17,399 nt of DNA from Bacillota bacterium (GCA_023431045.1 JAEYXZ010000011.1:1-17399); one strand, 5' to 3'; positions 7,400-15,865 are shown, numbered from the stretch's first letter. The notes: generated by a model from the sequence alone, not told the origin. A program made the numbers and translations.

Positions 7400-7960
7400 A
7401 TGACGAAGAAAAAAGATAAAGTAAAAGATTTTATTAACAAAGACTATATTGATGATAACGGGAATGCAGTCGTTGATGTTGTCATCAATGATCCAGCAAA
7501 CCTATTTTCACCTTATTCTGCAAAGATGCTCTTAAAAAGAGATATTTTTTTGTATCTTGATACAATTGCAGATCCGATTCCTAATGATTATCCATTAATT
7601 ATTAATTTTGTTGTTGATGATTTGACTAAAGTTGATCAAAACTATGTAAGAGAAGCACTCAAACGTTATTACTGGTTTAGCTATAAAGAGATGGAAAGAA
7701 ATCTCTTAAAAGAATTATTATTATCATTGTTATACTTCTTTATTGGAGCGATTCTTTTAACCGTTGATGCATTTTTTAATGCAGGTAATAATCCATGGTT
7801 TACGATTATTAGTAATTTGGTTATTGTTATCTCCTGGGTCTTCATTTGGGAAGGTTTCACACAACTTTTTATTGGTCGTAGAGCAAAAATTGTAGATATG
7901 ACCAATGAAAGACAAATGGCTTTAGCAACCGTTAGATTCATTAGTAAAATTGGCGATTAA
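7400..7960 (+). CDS. Two-helix membrane protein of unknown function
   Basis: I do not recognise this 186-residue protein. It has a basic start (MTKKKDKVKDF), a soluble N-terminal region of about 105 residues, then two hydrophobic segments. The first is at about 112-130 (LLLSLLYFFIGAILLTV) and the second at about 140-162 (WFTIISNLVIVISWVFIWEG). A short polar tail follows (GRRAKIVDMTNERQMA). The layout suggests a hairpin in the membrane with both ends in the cytoplasm. The frame is open from 7295 inside the preceding gene, but the ATG at 7400 is preferred because it lies downstream of the promoter and after a weak AAAGG site. It ends 29 bases before rnr and is probably co-transcribed with it. 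Confidence 0.7.
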   Translation: MTKKKDKVKDFINKDYIDDNGNAVVDVVINDPANLFSPYSAKMLLKRDIFLYLDTIADPIPNDYPLIINFVVDDLTKVDQNYVREALKRYYWFSYKEMERNLLKELLLSLLYFFIGAILLTVDAFFNAGNNPWFTIISNLVIVISWVFIWEGFTQLFIGRRAKIVDMTNERQMALATVRFISKIGD

Positions 7961-7989
7961 GTGATTAACATACAATAGAGGTGAGATGG

Positions 7990-10134
7990 ATGAATAAAGA
8001 ATTTATCATTTGGTATTTCGAACAACAAAAAACCTACATCTCGCTTGAGACAATCAAAGAAACGTTTAAGGAGCAAGCTGAGACGATTTTGGCGGATATC
8101 GCTCCTTTTTTTGATGTTCATAAAAAATATGGTGTGACATTAAATCCAAGGTTTGCATTAGGAATTTTGGAGATTAAAAGAACTGTAGCTTTCCTCGTTC
8201 AAAAAGATACCAATGATTTGGTTGTCGAATTAGAACATTTAGAGAATGCACTTGATCAAGACTTAGTGATCGTTGAAAAGACAAGAAGATTCAATAAAGT
8301 TAAAGCAGTTATCAAGAGTCACTTAACCCAGATTATTGCTAATGTTCATAAAACCATTCAAGGTATTCGATTTGATTCTCTGCAAACTGAAGGACGTTCG
8401 ATTAAAGTCTATAATATTCCAGATTATTTGGTTGATGGTCATGTTGTATTACTAAAAATTAGAGAAATCAGTTTAAGAGAAATTACGACTGATTTCGGTG
8501 AAGTTATAGGACATAAGAATGATCCTGACATGGATATTGTCCGAATCATCTATGAATATCAATGGCCACTTAAGTTTCCACATGAAGTGATTAAACAAGT
8601 TCATGAAACAAAATATGATCTAACTTATGAGAAATCAACACGCGTTGATTTAACCAACCAGTTAATTGTTACTATTGATGGTGCTGATGCTAAAGATTTA
8701 GATGATGCCATATCTCTTACAAAAAACACGGATGGAACATTTGAACTAGGGGTTCATATTGCCGATGTTTCTTATTTTGTACCTGAAAATTCACCACTGG
8801 ATCAAGAGGCTTTTAATCGTGCAACTTCGGTCTATTTAGCAGACCGTGTGATACCAATGATTCCGCATGGTTTATCAAATGATTTATGCAGTTTGAATCC
8901 ACACGAAAGTAAGTTCACATTGACTTGTCAAATGACGTTAAGTGAACAAATGGAAGTAATTGATTATAAGATTTTCCCATCAATCATTGAATCAAAATAT
9001 CGACTCACTTACCAAGCAGTTAATGAGTTACTCAAAAACAATCAATCACTTGGTAATCAGACACTCGATGATATGCTTTTTAAAATGAATGAAATGGCAC
9101 AAAAACTAAAGGTTATTAGACGTAAAAGAGGTGCGATTGAATTTGAATCCTCTGAACTAAAGTTTGAACTTGATTTAGAAGGACATGTCTTAAAGATTGA
9201 AGAAAGAAAAACGGATGATGCAGAAATGTTGATTGAATCATTTATGATTTTAGCCAATGAAACAGTCGCTAAACATTTCCATGAAAATCATTTACCAGGC
9301 ATTTATCGCGTTCATGAAAAACCAGATGTTGATAAACTAGATACAGCGTTATTAACAGTTGAAAAGTTAGGGTTTAAACACGATAAGAGTAGTAAAACGA
9401 CTGCAAAAATTCTACAAAAACTAACTCAACAATCACTTGCAACACCATATCAATATATCATCCACATGATTTTATTAAGAAGTATGCAAAAAGCGAAATA
9501 TTCACCAAGTCCAATTGGTCACTTCGGACTTGCAAGTGACTATTATTCACACTTCACATCCCCAATTCGTCGTTATCCGGATTTGTTATTACACCGCATG
9601 ATTAGAAATTTGGTTTTTGAAACCAATAAAAAAGAATTCGTCAAAAAGAAATCACATTTTGAAATGATTATGTATCACTATTGTGAACAATCCTCAGAGC
9701 AAGAACGAAAAGCAATCAACATGGAACGTGATGTTGTTAAACTTAAGTCATGTGATTATATGCAAAACCATATTGGTGAGGTATATCAAGGCTTAATTAT
9801 TCAGATCATGCCTTCAGGATTCTTTGTTAAGATTGAGAATGGTGTTGAAGGATTTGTCGCATTAAGAAATGTACCATGTTACCTAATTTATGATGAAGAA
9901 AATTTATTATTCTTTACGAATAACGGTAAGAAGTATCGTTTAGGTGATCAAGTTGAAGTGAAATTGATCAAGGTTGACATGGTTGAAAAACAAATTGATT
10001 TTACAGTAACAAGCGAACTCAAAATAAGAGGTAATAATTTCTCAAGTCGCGGTAAAAAGAAAAATATCCAGACAATCATCAGTCGTAATAAAAAGAATCA
10101 AAAACATAAAGCTCAAAAACGAAAATATAGTTAA
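7990..10134 (+). CDS. rnr: Ribonuclease R (3'-5' exoribonuclease)
   Basis: RNase R degrades structured RNA processively from the 3' end and acts in mRNA decay, rRNA quality control and trans-translation. The RNB catalytic domain carries TIDGADAKDLDDAIS with the four metal-binding aspartates Asp230, Asp236, Asp238 and Asp239, and later SPIRRYPDLLLHRM. An S1 RNA-binding domain spans about residues 590-675 (GEVYQGLIIQIMPSGFFVKI). It is followed by a lysine-rich tail of about 35 residues typical of RNase R. The frame has a GTG at 7981, but that GTG is part of the AGAGGTGA ribosome-binding site, so the ATG at 7990 is the better start. At 714 residues it is shorter than many Firmicutes homologues, the difference being in the N-terminal region, where cold-shock domains are hard to recognise. 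smpB follows. Confidence 0.96.
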   Translation: MNKEFIIWYFEQQKTYISLETIKETFKEQAETILADIAPFFDVHKKYGVTLNPRFALGILEIKRTVAFLVQKDTNDLVVELEHLENALDQDLVIVEKTRRFNKVKAVIKSHLTQIIANVHKTIQGIRFDSLQTEGRSIKVYNIPDYLVDGHVVLLKIREISLREITTDFGEVIGHKNDPDMDIVRIIYEYQWPLKFPHEVIKQVHETKYDLTYEKSTRVDLTNQLIVTIDGADAKDLDDAISLTKNTDGTFELGVHIADVSYFVPENSPLDQEAFNRATSVYLADRVIPMIPHGLSNDLCSLNPHESKFTLTCQMTLSEQMEVIDYKIFPSIIESKYRLTYQAVNELLKNNQSLGNQTLDDMLFKMNEMAQKLKVIRRKRGAIEFESSELKFELDLEGHVLKIEERKTDDAEMLIESFMILANETVAKHFHENHLPGIYRVHEKPDVDKLDTALLTVEKLGFKHDKSSKTTAKILQKLTQQSLATPYQYIIHMILLRSMQKAKYSPSPIGHFGLASDYYSHFTSPIRRYPDLLLHRMIRNLVFETNKKEFVKKKSHFEMIMYHYCEQSSEQERKAINMERDVVKLKSCDYMQNHIGEVYQGLIIQIMPSGFFVKIENGVEGFVALRNVPCYLIYDEENLLFFTNNGKKYRLGDQVEVKLIKVDMVEKQIDFTVTSELKIRGNNFSSRGKKKNIQTIISRNKKNQKHKAQKRKYS

Positions 10135-10172
10135 GAATCAGTTAATTTATATTCTGTAAAAGAATATCCATA

Positions 10173-10181
10173 TGTTAAAAT
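10173..10181 (+). promoter_or_regulatory. Extended -10 promoter of the smpB operon
   Basis: TGTTAAAAT places TAAAAT at 10176-10181, about 30 bases before the smpB start. A weak hairpin (10149-10167) lies just upstream. This would make smpB partly independent of rnr. Confidence 0.42.
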
Positions 10182-10210
10182 AAGTTTAAGAAAAAGTTAA
10201 GGAAATCATC

Positions 10211-10660
10211 TTGAAAATCATTGCAACAAACAAAAAAGCAACATTTGAATATTTCATTGAACAAAAATTCACAGCCGGTATTCAACTTCAAGGGTCTGAG
10301 GTTAAAAGTATTCGAGCTGGAAAAGTTTCAATCAATGAAGCTTATGTAACATTTAAAGGTGATGAAATCTTTGTTTTAAATATGCACATTGCGAAATATG
10401 ATCAAAGTGGCATCTTTAATCATGAAGAAACAAGAACTCGTAAGTTATTACTGAATCGTCATGAAATTTCTAAATTGATAGGAGCAAGACAAACCGAAGG
10501 GTATACCGTCATTCCACTGCAAGTTCAACTTCATCAAGGATTAATTAAACTGGAAATAGCACTTGCAAAAGGTAAAAAACTCTACGATAAACGAGAAACC
10601 ATTAAAGAACGTGATCTACAACGTGAACAACGACAACAATTCAAAGGTAGAAACCGATGA
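10211..10660 (+). CDS. smpB: SsrA-binding protein SmpB (TTG start)
   Basis: SmpB binds tmRNA and delivers it to stalled ribosomes for trans-translation. The 149 residues show the family signature throughout: IIATNKKATFEYFIE at the start, GSEVKSIRAGKVSINEAY at about 28-45, NHEETRTRKLLLNRHEI, and the basic C-terminal KGKKLYDKRETIKERD that enters the empty mRNA channel. The start codon is TTG at 10211. It is supported by AAGGAAA upstream and by the conserved length of the N-terminus. The rnr-smpB order is common in Firmicutes, but no tmRNA gene is visible in this window. The stop overlaps the next start by four bases (ATGA). Confidence 0.97.
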   Translation: MKIIATNKKATFEYFIEQKFTAGIQLQGSEVKSIRAGKVSINEAYVTFKGDEIFVLNMHIAKYDQSGIFNHEETRTRKLLLNRHEISKLIGARQTEGYTVIPLQVQLHQGLIKLEIALAKGKKLYDKRETIKERDLQREQRQQFKGRNR

Positions 10661-11589
10661 AAGTCAGAATTGGATTAATGCTTGGTGGCGGTGGTGCAAA
10701 AGGTGCTTATCAACTAGGAGTTATTAAAGCACTCGAGGAAGCCGATTTACTAAAACACATCAAAAGCATTTCTGGAACTAGTATTGGTGCAATTAATACA
10801 ATTTTATTGATGGCTAATAAGAATCACAGTCATATGAGTGAGATTTGGAGTGAAATCGATCATAAATCAGTGTTTGGGCATCGTAATAATTTATTTAAAA
10901 AACCTGATCGAATGTATTCGCTTGGACCACTTGCTGAAACTTTAATCAGTAAAGTTAATCAAGAAGAAATCAAAAAATCAAACTATCGTGGATTTGCAAC
11001 AGCAGCACTCATGTATTCTAAAGAGTCATTATTGCATCAAATTACAACTGATACCATGGAAAAAAGAGTATTTTGTCTCAATGAATGTGAAAATCCTTAT
11101 GATGCAGTCTTAGCATCCGCATCAATCCCAGTTATTTTTGGACCAACGCAAATCGATGGATTCAATTATGTTGATGGGGGAATTCTTGATAACTATCCAG
11201 TCCAACCCTTAATTGATGATGGATGTAATTTGATCTTTGCAGTACCGCTTGATGATCGTTTTAATCCACACATTTATGATTATGCAAATGTCCATATCAT
11301 TGATTTCACAGCTCAATCAGCTTTCAATCATAATATTGTTCAAGATTACTTAGATATGCTAAAATTCAATCATCAATTTAAAGATGAAAAAGAAGAACTA
11401 GGGTATCTTGTTGGTCACATCATGATTCAAAAAATGATTGATGAGCAAATTCTTGACCAATTCTTATGGATGAGAAAGTTTAAAATTGAATCAGGCTTTC
11501 ATGTGTTATCACCAGATCCAAAAGATGAGGATTTTATTAAATCGAATCGCATTAAAATCAAAAAGAAGAATAAGGGGAATAAAAAATGA
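10657..11589 (+). CDS. Patatin-like phospholipase
   Basis: This is a predicted serine lipid acyl hydrolase (patatin/RssA type) acting on membrane phospholipids. Its features are the glycine-rich oxyanion hole LGGGGAKGAYQLG at about 9-21, the nucleophile elbow GTSIG with Ser42, and the DGG motif with catalytic Asp173 (NYVDGGILDNYP), completing the Ser-Asp dyad. The body between these motifs is of normal length. The C-terminus ends in a lysine-rich run (RIKIKKKNKGNKK) that could favour binding to acidic membranes. No signal peptide is seen, so it is probably cytoplasmic or peripheral. It overlaps smpB upstream and the PAP2 gene downstream by four bases each, indicating tight translational coupling. 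Confidence 0.92.
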   Translation: MKVRIGLMLGGGGAKGAYQLGVIKALEEADLLKHIKSISGTSIGAINTILLMANKNHSHMSEIWSEIDHKSVFGHRNNLFKKPDRMYSLGPLAETLISKVNQEEIKKSNYRGFATAALMYSKESLLHQITTDTMEKRVFCLNECENPYDAVLASASIPVIFGPTQIDGFNYVDGGILDNYPVQPLIDDGCNLIFAVPLDDRFNPHIYDYANVHIIDFTAQSAFNHNIVQDYLDMLKFNHQFKDEKEELGYLVGHIMIQKMIDEQILDQFLWMRKFKIESGFHVLSPDPKDEDFIKSNRIKIKKKNKGNKK

Positions 11590-12464
11590 GCTTTGAACTA
11601 GATATTATTCGGATGATTCAATCCATTCGAACCGGATGGCTTGATACCATTATGATACTCTTAACTGAATTAGGAGATCAAATGGTGTTTATTGGAATTG
11701 TTGTCTTCTTGTATTGGTTTATCGATAAGAAGATTGCATTCAAGATGACTTATGCATTTATCTTTTCTGCTGTTGCTAATGAACTTTTAAAAGGCATCAT
11801 TGGACGCAACCGTCCTTATGTTGAAGATCCATCATTAAACGTTGGTGATCCTACCCATGGATTCGCATTTCCATCTGGACATGCTCAAAATATTGCTGTT
11901 GAATCAACCATTCTATATCAGAACTTTAATAAAAAGGTATCCTGGTTAAAGTGGGTATTACTTGCTGCAATGATTATTGTTCCATTAACAAGAATGTATC
12001 TTGGTCAACATTACTTAAGTGATGTTTTAGCAGGATTAATCATTGGGATGATGTTAGCTTATGGTATTGCATTATTAGTTGATAAAATGGGTGATAAAGA
12101 GCATATTTGGGGATTAATTGTTTTGATTCCATTAATGATTGCTTTAATTGTCTTGGCATTTTTACCAACGGTGTATGAAGAAGTTAAGAATATTTATGTT
12201 GCACTTGGTGGTTATGCTGGATTTATGTTTGGATACACAATTGATAAATTGTGGATTAAATATAACGATAAACCTGCAAAAATAAAGATTTTATGGAGAG
12301 CATTAGTTGGTATTGCTGGAGTTGCTATTTTATACTTTGGATTATCAGTAGTCTTTAAAGCAGTCTCTCCAGAAAATGTTTATTTAGATTTCACTCGCTA
12401 TGCACTTATTGGTTTATGGGGTAGTGCTGGTGCAATGTCAACATTTAAAGCACTAAAGGTATAA
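11586..12464 (+). CDS. PAP2-family membrane phosphatase
   Basis: This is a predicted lipid phosphate phosphatase such as a phosphatidic acid or polyprenyl-pyrophosphate phosphatase. All three catalytic motifs are intact: KGIIGRNRP (Lys69, Arg76), PSGH (Ser97, His99), and TRMYLGQHYLSD (Arg136, nucleophile His142, Asp146). It is a polytopic membrane protein. The PAP2 core uses roughly the first 165 residues. About 125 further residues form additional hydrophobic segments not needed for catalysis, a longer form than simple PAP2 proteins. Its four-base overlap with the patatin gene suggests linked lipid turnover, phosphatidate being a plausible shared intermediate. That link is inference. Confidence 0.92.
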   Translation: MSFELDIIRMIQSIRTGWLDTIMILLTELGDQMVFIGIVVFLYWFIDKKIAFKMTYAFIFSAVANELLKGIIGRNRPYVEDPSLNVGDPTHGFAFPSGHAQNIAVESTILYQNFNKKVSWLKWVLLAAMIIVPLTRMYLGQHYLSDVLAGLIIGMMLAYGIALLVDKMGDKEHIWGLIVLIPLMIALIVLAFLPTVYEEVKNIYVALGGYAGFMFGYTIDKLWIKYNDKPAKIKILWRALVGIAGVAILYFGLSVVFKAVSPENVYLDFTRYALIGLWGSAGAMSTFKALKV

Positions 12465-12466
12465 AA

Positions 12467-12880
12467 ATGGTTTTTCAAAAGAAGTTCACTGAATTATCAA
12501 ATCTTGAATTACTACAAATCATGCAACTACGACAAAGCGTATTTATGATTGAACAAGCAATCCATGAAGTTGATATTGATGAATTTGATCCAAACGCACT
12601 TCATTGTTTTGTAAAACGTGAAGGCAATATTGTTTCTTATGCGAGATTAATTATGCACCATGATCAACTTTATGTTGGACGTGTTTGTACAAATGCAAAT
12701 TATCGTAAACAAGGTTTTGCAACTGAAATCATGAAGGAATTTCAAAAACAACATGAAGTTCTTGCTGTTTCAGCTCAAATTCAAGTGATTTCTTACTATA
12801 AAAAACTTGGGTTTCAAATCGTTGGCAATAAGTATAGAGAAGCTGGCATTTGGCATCAGAAGATGGTTTGGATTAGTTAG
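12467..12880 (+). CDS. ElaA-like GNAT acetyltransferase
   Basis: This predicted N-acetyltransferase of 137 residues resembles the ElaA family. The N-terminal LLQIMQLRQSVFMIEQAIHEVDIDEFD matches ElaA's LRxxVFVxEQ...DxDxxD pattern. Motif A is YVGRVCTNANYRKQGFATEI, with RKQGFA as the acetyl-CoA loop. The end, SYYKKLGFQIVGNKYREAGIWHQKM, matches the ElaA C-terminal strand and its HxxM ending. The acceptor substrate of the family is unknown. It starts two bases after the PAP2 stop codon, so it depends on coupled translation, and a tRNA gene begins ten bases after its stop. Confidence 0.85.
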   Translation: MVFQKKFTELSNLELLQIMQLRQSVFMIEQAIHEVDIDEFDPNALHCFVKREGNIVSYARLIMHHDQLYVGRVCTNANYRKQGFATEIMKEFQKQHEVLAVSAQIQVISYYKKLGFQIVGNKYREAGIWHQKMVWIS

Positions 12881-12890
12881 TTATTAATGA

Positions 12891-12963
12891 GTATCCGTAG
12901 CTCAGTGGATAGAGCGCTGCCCTCCGAAGGCATAGGTCGTCGGTTCGACTCCGATCGGGTACA
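12891..12963 (+). tRNA. tRNA-Arg (anticodon CCG)
   Basis: A 73-base cloverleaf can be folded by eye. The acceptor GTATCCG/CGGGTAC has one G-U pair, the D arm is GCTC/GAGC, the anticodon loop CTCCGAA has CCG at 12924-12926, and the T arm GTCGG/CCGAT encloses TTCGACT. The discriminator is A and no CCA is encoded. It decodes CGG. The anticodon stem has a C-U mismatch at the 27-43 position. It starts 10 bases after the preceding gene's stop and is followed by a terminator, so it looks like the 3' end of the smpB operon transcript. Confidence 0.93.
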
Positions 12964-12977
12964 ATATGATTTTTAGC

Positions 12978-13000
12978 ACCCACTGCAAAGTGGGTTTTTT
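12978..13000 (+). terminator. Intrinsic terminator after tRNA-Arg
   Basis: ACCCACT (12978-12984) pairs with AGTGGGT (12989-12995) around a GCAA tetraloop, then a T run to 13000. It closes the smpB-to-tRNA transcript. Confidence 0.88.
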
Positions 13001-13044
13001 GTTTGAATGATTTTTCTTATTTGATAGAATCTTTTTAGTTTATA

Positions 13045-13053
13045 TGATAAAAT
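13045..13053 (+). promoter_or_regulatory. Extended -10 promoter of the alaS T-box transcript
   Basis: TGATAAAAT places TAAAAT at 13048-13053, predicting a start near 13060, right at the foot of T-box stem I. A second extended -10 look-alike (TGATAGAAT, 13022-13030) lies just upstream. Confidence 0.5.
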
Positions 13054-13059
13054 ATAACT

Positions 13060-13275
13060 TGCAATGATTAAGAGGAGTAGTTTTTATTTGATTTGAAAGA
13101 GAGTCTCAGTTTGGTGAAATGAGATAACAAATAGAAATGAAGGCTATCTTATGAGCAAAAGTCTGATCTACTTTAAATCGATCGTATAATGAGTGCCAGG
13201 TAACTGGAACTAAGGTGGTACCGCGTAAAGTATTTACGTCCTTAGAAGATTAATCTTTTAAGGACTTTTATTTTT
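13060..13275 (+). ncRNA. T-box leader responding to tRNA-Ala
   Basis: This leader of alaS senses uncharged tRNA-Ala. Stem I shows the loop-E pair (AGTA near 13076 and GAA at 13139-13141), the specifier codon GCT (13143-13145, alanine) followed by A, the AGAGAG bulge and a GGTG distal-loop element. The T-box sequence AAGGTGGTACCGCG (13212-13225) presents UGGU, complementary to ACCA of a tRNA with discriminator A, as in tRNA-Ala. CTAAGG (13210-13215) can pair with CCTTAG (13240-13245) to form the antiterminator. The competing terminator pairs GTCCTTA (13238-13244) with TAAGGAC (13259-13265), followed by a T-rich tract. Alanine shortage should therefore raise expression of alaS and probably of the genes behind it. 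Confidence 0.95.
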
Positions 13276-13297
13276 ACTAAAAAGGAGCATGAACAAA

Positions 13298-15865
13298 ATG
13301 AAATACATGACAGCACAACAAATCAGAGAAACATGGTTGAACTTTTTCAAATCAAAGGGTCACAGTATTGAACCTTCTGCATCACTTATTCCAGTTGGAG
13401 ACCCAACGTTACTATGGATTAATGCAGGGGTTGCACCACTTAAAAAGTACTTTGATGGGACTGAAAAGCCAAAAAGTCCAAGAATAACCAATGTTCAAAA
13501 ATCACTTCGTACTAATGACATTGATAATGTTGGAAAAACCGCAAGACACCATACCTTCTTTGAAATGTTAGGTAATTTTAGCATTGGTGATTATTTTAAA
13601 GATGAAGCTATACGCTGGGGTTATGAACTGTTAACAAGTGAAAAGTGGTTTGGTTTTCCAAAAGAAAAACTATATATCACTTATTATCCAGATGATCTTG
13701 TCGCTCGTAATCTTTGGATTGAATGTGGGATGGATCCATCACACTTAATTCCTTTAGAGTCTAACTTCTGGGAAATTGGACCTGGTCCATCAGGCCCAGA
13801 TACTGAAATCTATTTTGACCGTGGCTCAAGTTATGATCAAAGAGGACCAGAACTGATAGCAAACGATCTTGAAAACGATCGTTATATTGAAATTTGGAAT
13901 ATCGTCTTTTCTCAATATAATGCAAATCCTAGTGTACCAAGAAATGAGTATAAAGAATTACCAAATAAGAATATCGATACCGGTGCTGGACTTGAGCGTT
14001 TTGCATGTGTCATTCAAGGAACAAAAACCAATTTTGAAACCGATCTGCATTTTCCAGTAATCCAAAAAACAGCTGAACTTTCAAATATTTCATATGATGG
14101 TCAAATAGCATTTAAAGTCATTTCAGATCATATTAAAACATTAACCTTTGCAATTTCAGATGGTGCAACATTATCTAACGAAGGACGCGGATATGTTTTA
14201 AGACGAATTCTTCGTCGTGCCATTAAATTTGGTCGTGGTTTAGGCTTTGATAAGCCATTCCTACATCAATTGGTTGATACTGTTGTAGATATGATGAAAT
14301 CATTTTATCCATCATTAGAAAAGACCAGCGAGATCGTTAAAAATATTATTCTTAAAGAAGAAATCAAGTTCTTCGCAACCATTTCTGATGGAGAAAAACA
14401 TCTTTTATCGTCCATTAAAAATAGCAAGCTTTCAGGAGAAGATGCTTTTAAACTTTATGACACCTATGGATTCCCAATTGAGTTAACACTAGAATATGCT
14501 GAAGAAAATGGTGTTTCCGTTGATATGGAAGGTTTTAAAGCCGCGTTAATTGAGCAAAAGAATCGTAGTCGCCAATCCAGACAAGTTGATTCTTCAATGC
14601 GTTCTCAAGATGAAGCATTTATGAATTTCAATCTCCCATCCGAATTTGTTGGATATGAACACTTGCAGGTCGAAGCAAAGGTTATTAAAGTCTTTGAACA
14701 GGGAATTGTCTTAGATAAAACACCTTTTTATGCAACCATGGGTGGTCAAATCCATGATGAGGGAACCATTAATGGACTTGTTGTTAAAGATGTGATCAAG
14801 TTACCAAATGGACAATTCTTACATGTCATTGAAACTGATAGTTTTGAAGAAAATGATGATGCTTTAGCAATCGTAGATGAGCATGTTAGAACATTAACAG
14901 CAAGAAATCATACAGCAACTCATCTTCTACATCAAGCCATCAAAGACGTACTTGGTAGTCACTCACATCAACAAGGTTCATATAATGGTCCTGATAAACT
15001 AACCTTTGATATTAATCATTTTGAAGCAATTAAGCCTGAACAAATTATCAAAATTGAACAAATTGTTAAGGAAAAAATCAATCAAGCTTACGAAGTAAAA
15101 ACACGTGTATTACCAATAGATGAGGCTAAAAAACTTGGAGCGAATATGCTCTTTGGTGAAAAGTACGGTGATATCGTTCGTGTCGTTGATATTAATCAGT
15201 GGAGTCTAGAGTTTTGTGGTGGAACCCATGTTAGAAACACTAAAGATATTAAGGAGTTTGTTATTACATCAGTTGAATCAATTGGATCTGGTATTTATCG
15301 TTTTGAAGGCTTCACTCATGATGTTGTCCAGAATAAACAAAAATATTTGGGTAACTTAATTGACACCTATCAACAATTAATTCAAAAAGCATCCAACATC
15401 ACTAACCACACTTTCGTACCTCTTGCTGAACCAATCGTTACTGGATCATTTAAAGATGTGCTAAACTATCGTGAGTTTGTTGAAACTTACAAGAATACAG
15501 TTAAGAATCTTGAAAAAACATATGAACAACAAAGAGTTCAAGACATCCTTAACCAAGCAGATTATTTCATACCGAAAACAATCCAACCAACCAGTTATGT
15601 CATCACCCACGATTTACCAAATTCCAGTCTAAAGCCATTAATTGATGTCTTATATGATAAAATGAAGACAGAGGTTGTCATATTGATAAATATGACAGCA
15701 GAGAAAGCAAGTTTCCTTGTTAAAACTTTAACAAAGGATGCGAAATCAATTGTGTCAGAATTAGCTCAAAAAACCGTTGGTAATGGTGGTGGAAAAGCTG
15801 ATTTTGCTCAAGGTGGTACACAAAGAATCGATTTATTAAATCAATACTTGGAAGGTAAAAATTGA
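13298..15865 (+). CDS. alaS: Alanyl-tRNA synthetase
   Basis: AlaRS attaches alanine to tRNA-Ala and edits misacylated Ser/Gly-tRNA-Ala. The class II catalytic core begins with WLNFFKSKGH and includes RTNDIDNVGKTARHHTFFEMLGN-type motif 2 residues. The editing domain has the zinc-binding HTATH (residues 538-542) and CGGTH (Cys640-His644) motifs. The C-terminal DHHA1/C-Ala part ends with GNGGGKADFAQGG. The frame has ATGs at 13289, 13298 and 13307. GGAG at 13284-13287 lies only one base before the first, so I choose 13298 (855 residues, close to the usual 870-880). Control is by the T-box upstream. The stop TGA overlaps the TTG start of ruvX. Confidence 0.98.
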   Translation: MKYMTAQQIRETWLNFFKSKGHSIEPSASLIPVGDPTLLWINAGVAPLKKYFDGTEKPKSPRITNVQKSLRTNDIDNVGKTARHHTFFEMLGNFSIGDYFKDEAIRWGYELLTSEKWFGFPKEKLYITYYPDDLVARNLWIECGMDPSHLIPLESNFWEIGPGPSGPDTEIYFDRGSSYDQRGPELIANDLENDRYIEIWNIVFSQYNANPSVPRNEYKELPNKNIDTGAGLERFACVIQGTKTNFETDLHFPVIQKTAELSNISYDGQIAFKVISDHIKTLTFAISDGATLSNEGRGYVLRRILRRAIKFGRGLGFDKPFLHQLVDTVVDMMKSFYPSLEKTSEIVKNIILKEEIKFFATISDGEKHLLSSIKNSKLSGEDAFKLYDTYGFPIELTLEYAEENGVSVDMEGFKAALIEQKNRSRQSRQVDSSMRSQDEAFMNFNLPSEFVGYEHLQVEAKVIKVFEQGIVLDKTPFYATMGGQIHDEGTINGLVVKDVIKLPNGQFLHVIETDSFEENDDALAIVDEHVRTLTARNHTATHLLHQAIKDVLGSHSHQQGSYNGPDKLTFDINHFEAIKPEQIIKIEQIVKEKINQAYEVKTRVLPIDEAKKLGANMLFGEKYGDIVRVVDINQWSLEFCGGTHVRNTKDIKEFVITSVESIGSGIYRFEGFTHDVVQNKQKYLGNLIDTYQQLIQKASNITNHTFVPLAEPIVTGSFKDVLNYREFVETYKNTVKNLEKTYEQQRVQDILNQADYFIPKTIQPTSYVITHDLPNSSLKPLIDVLYDKMKTEVVILINMTAEKASFLVKTLTKDAKSIVSELAQKTVGNGGGKADFAQGGTQRIDLLNQYLEGKN

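Noticed and set aside
10149..10167. Hairpin ATATTC/GAATAT after rnr as a terminator
   Set aside because: The six A/T-rich pairs are weak, the 7-base loop is large, and no T run follows.
10135..10210. tmRNA gene next to smpB
   Set aside because: The gap is too short, and no tmRNA acceptor or T-arm sequence is seen here or elsewhere in the window.
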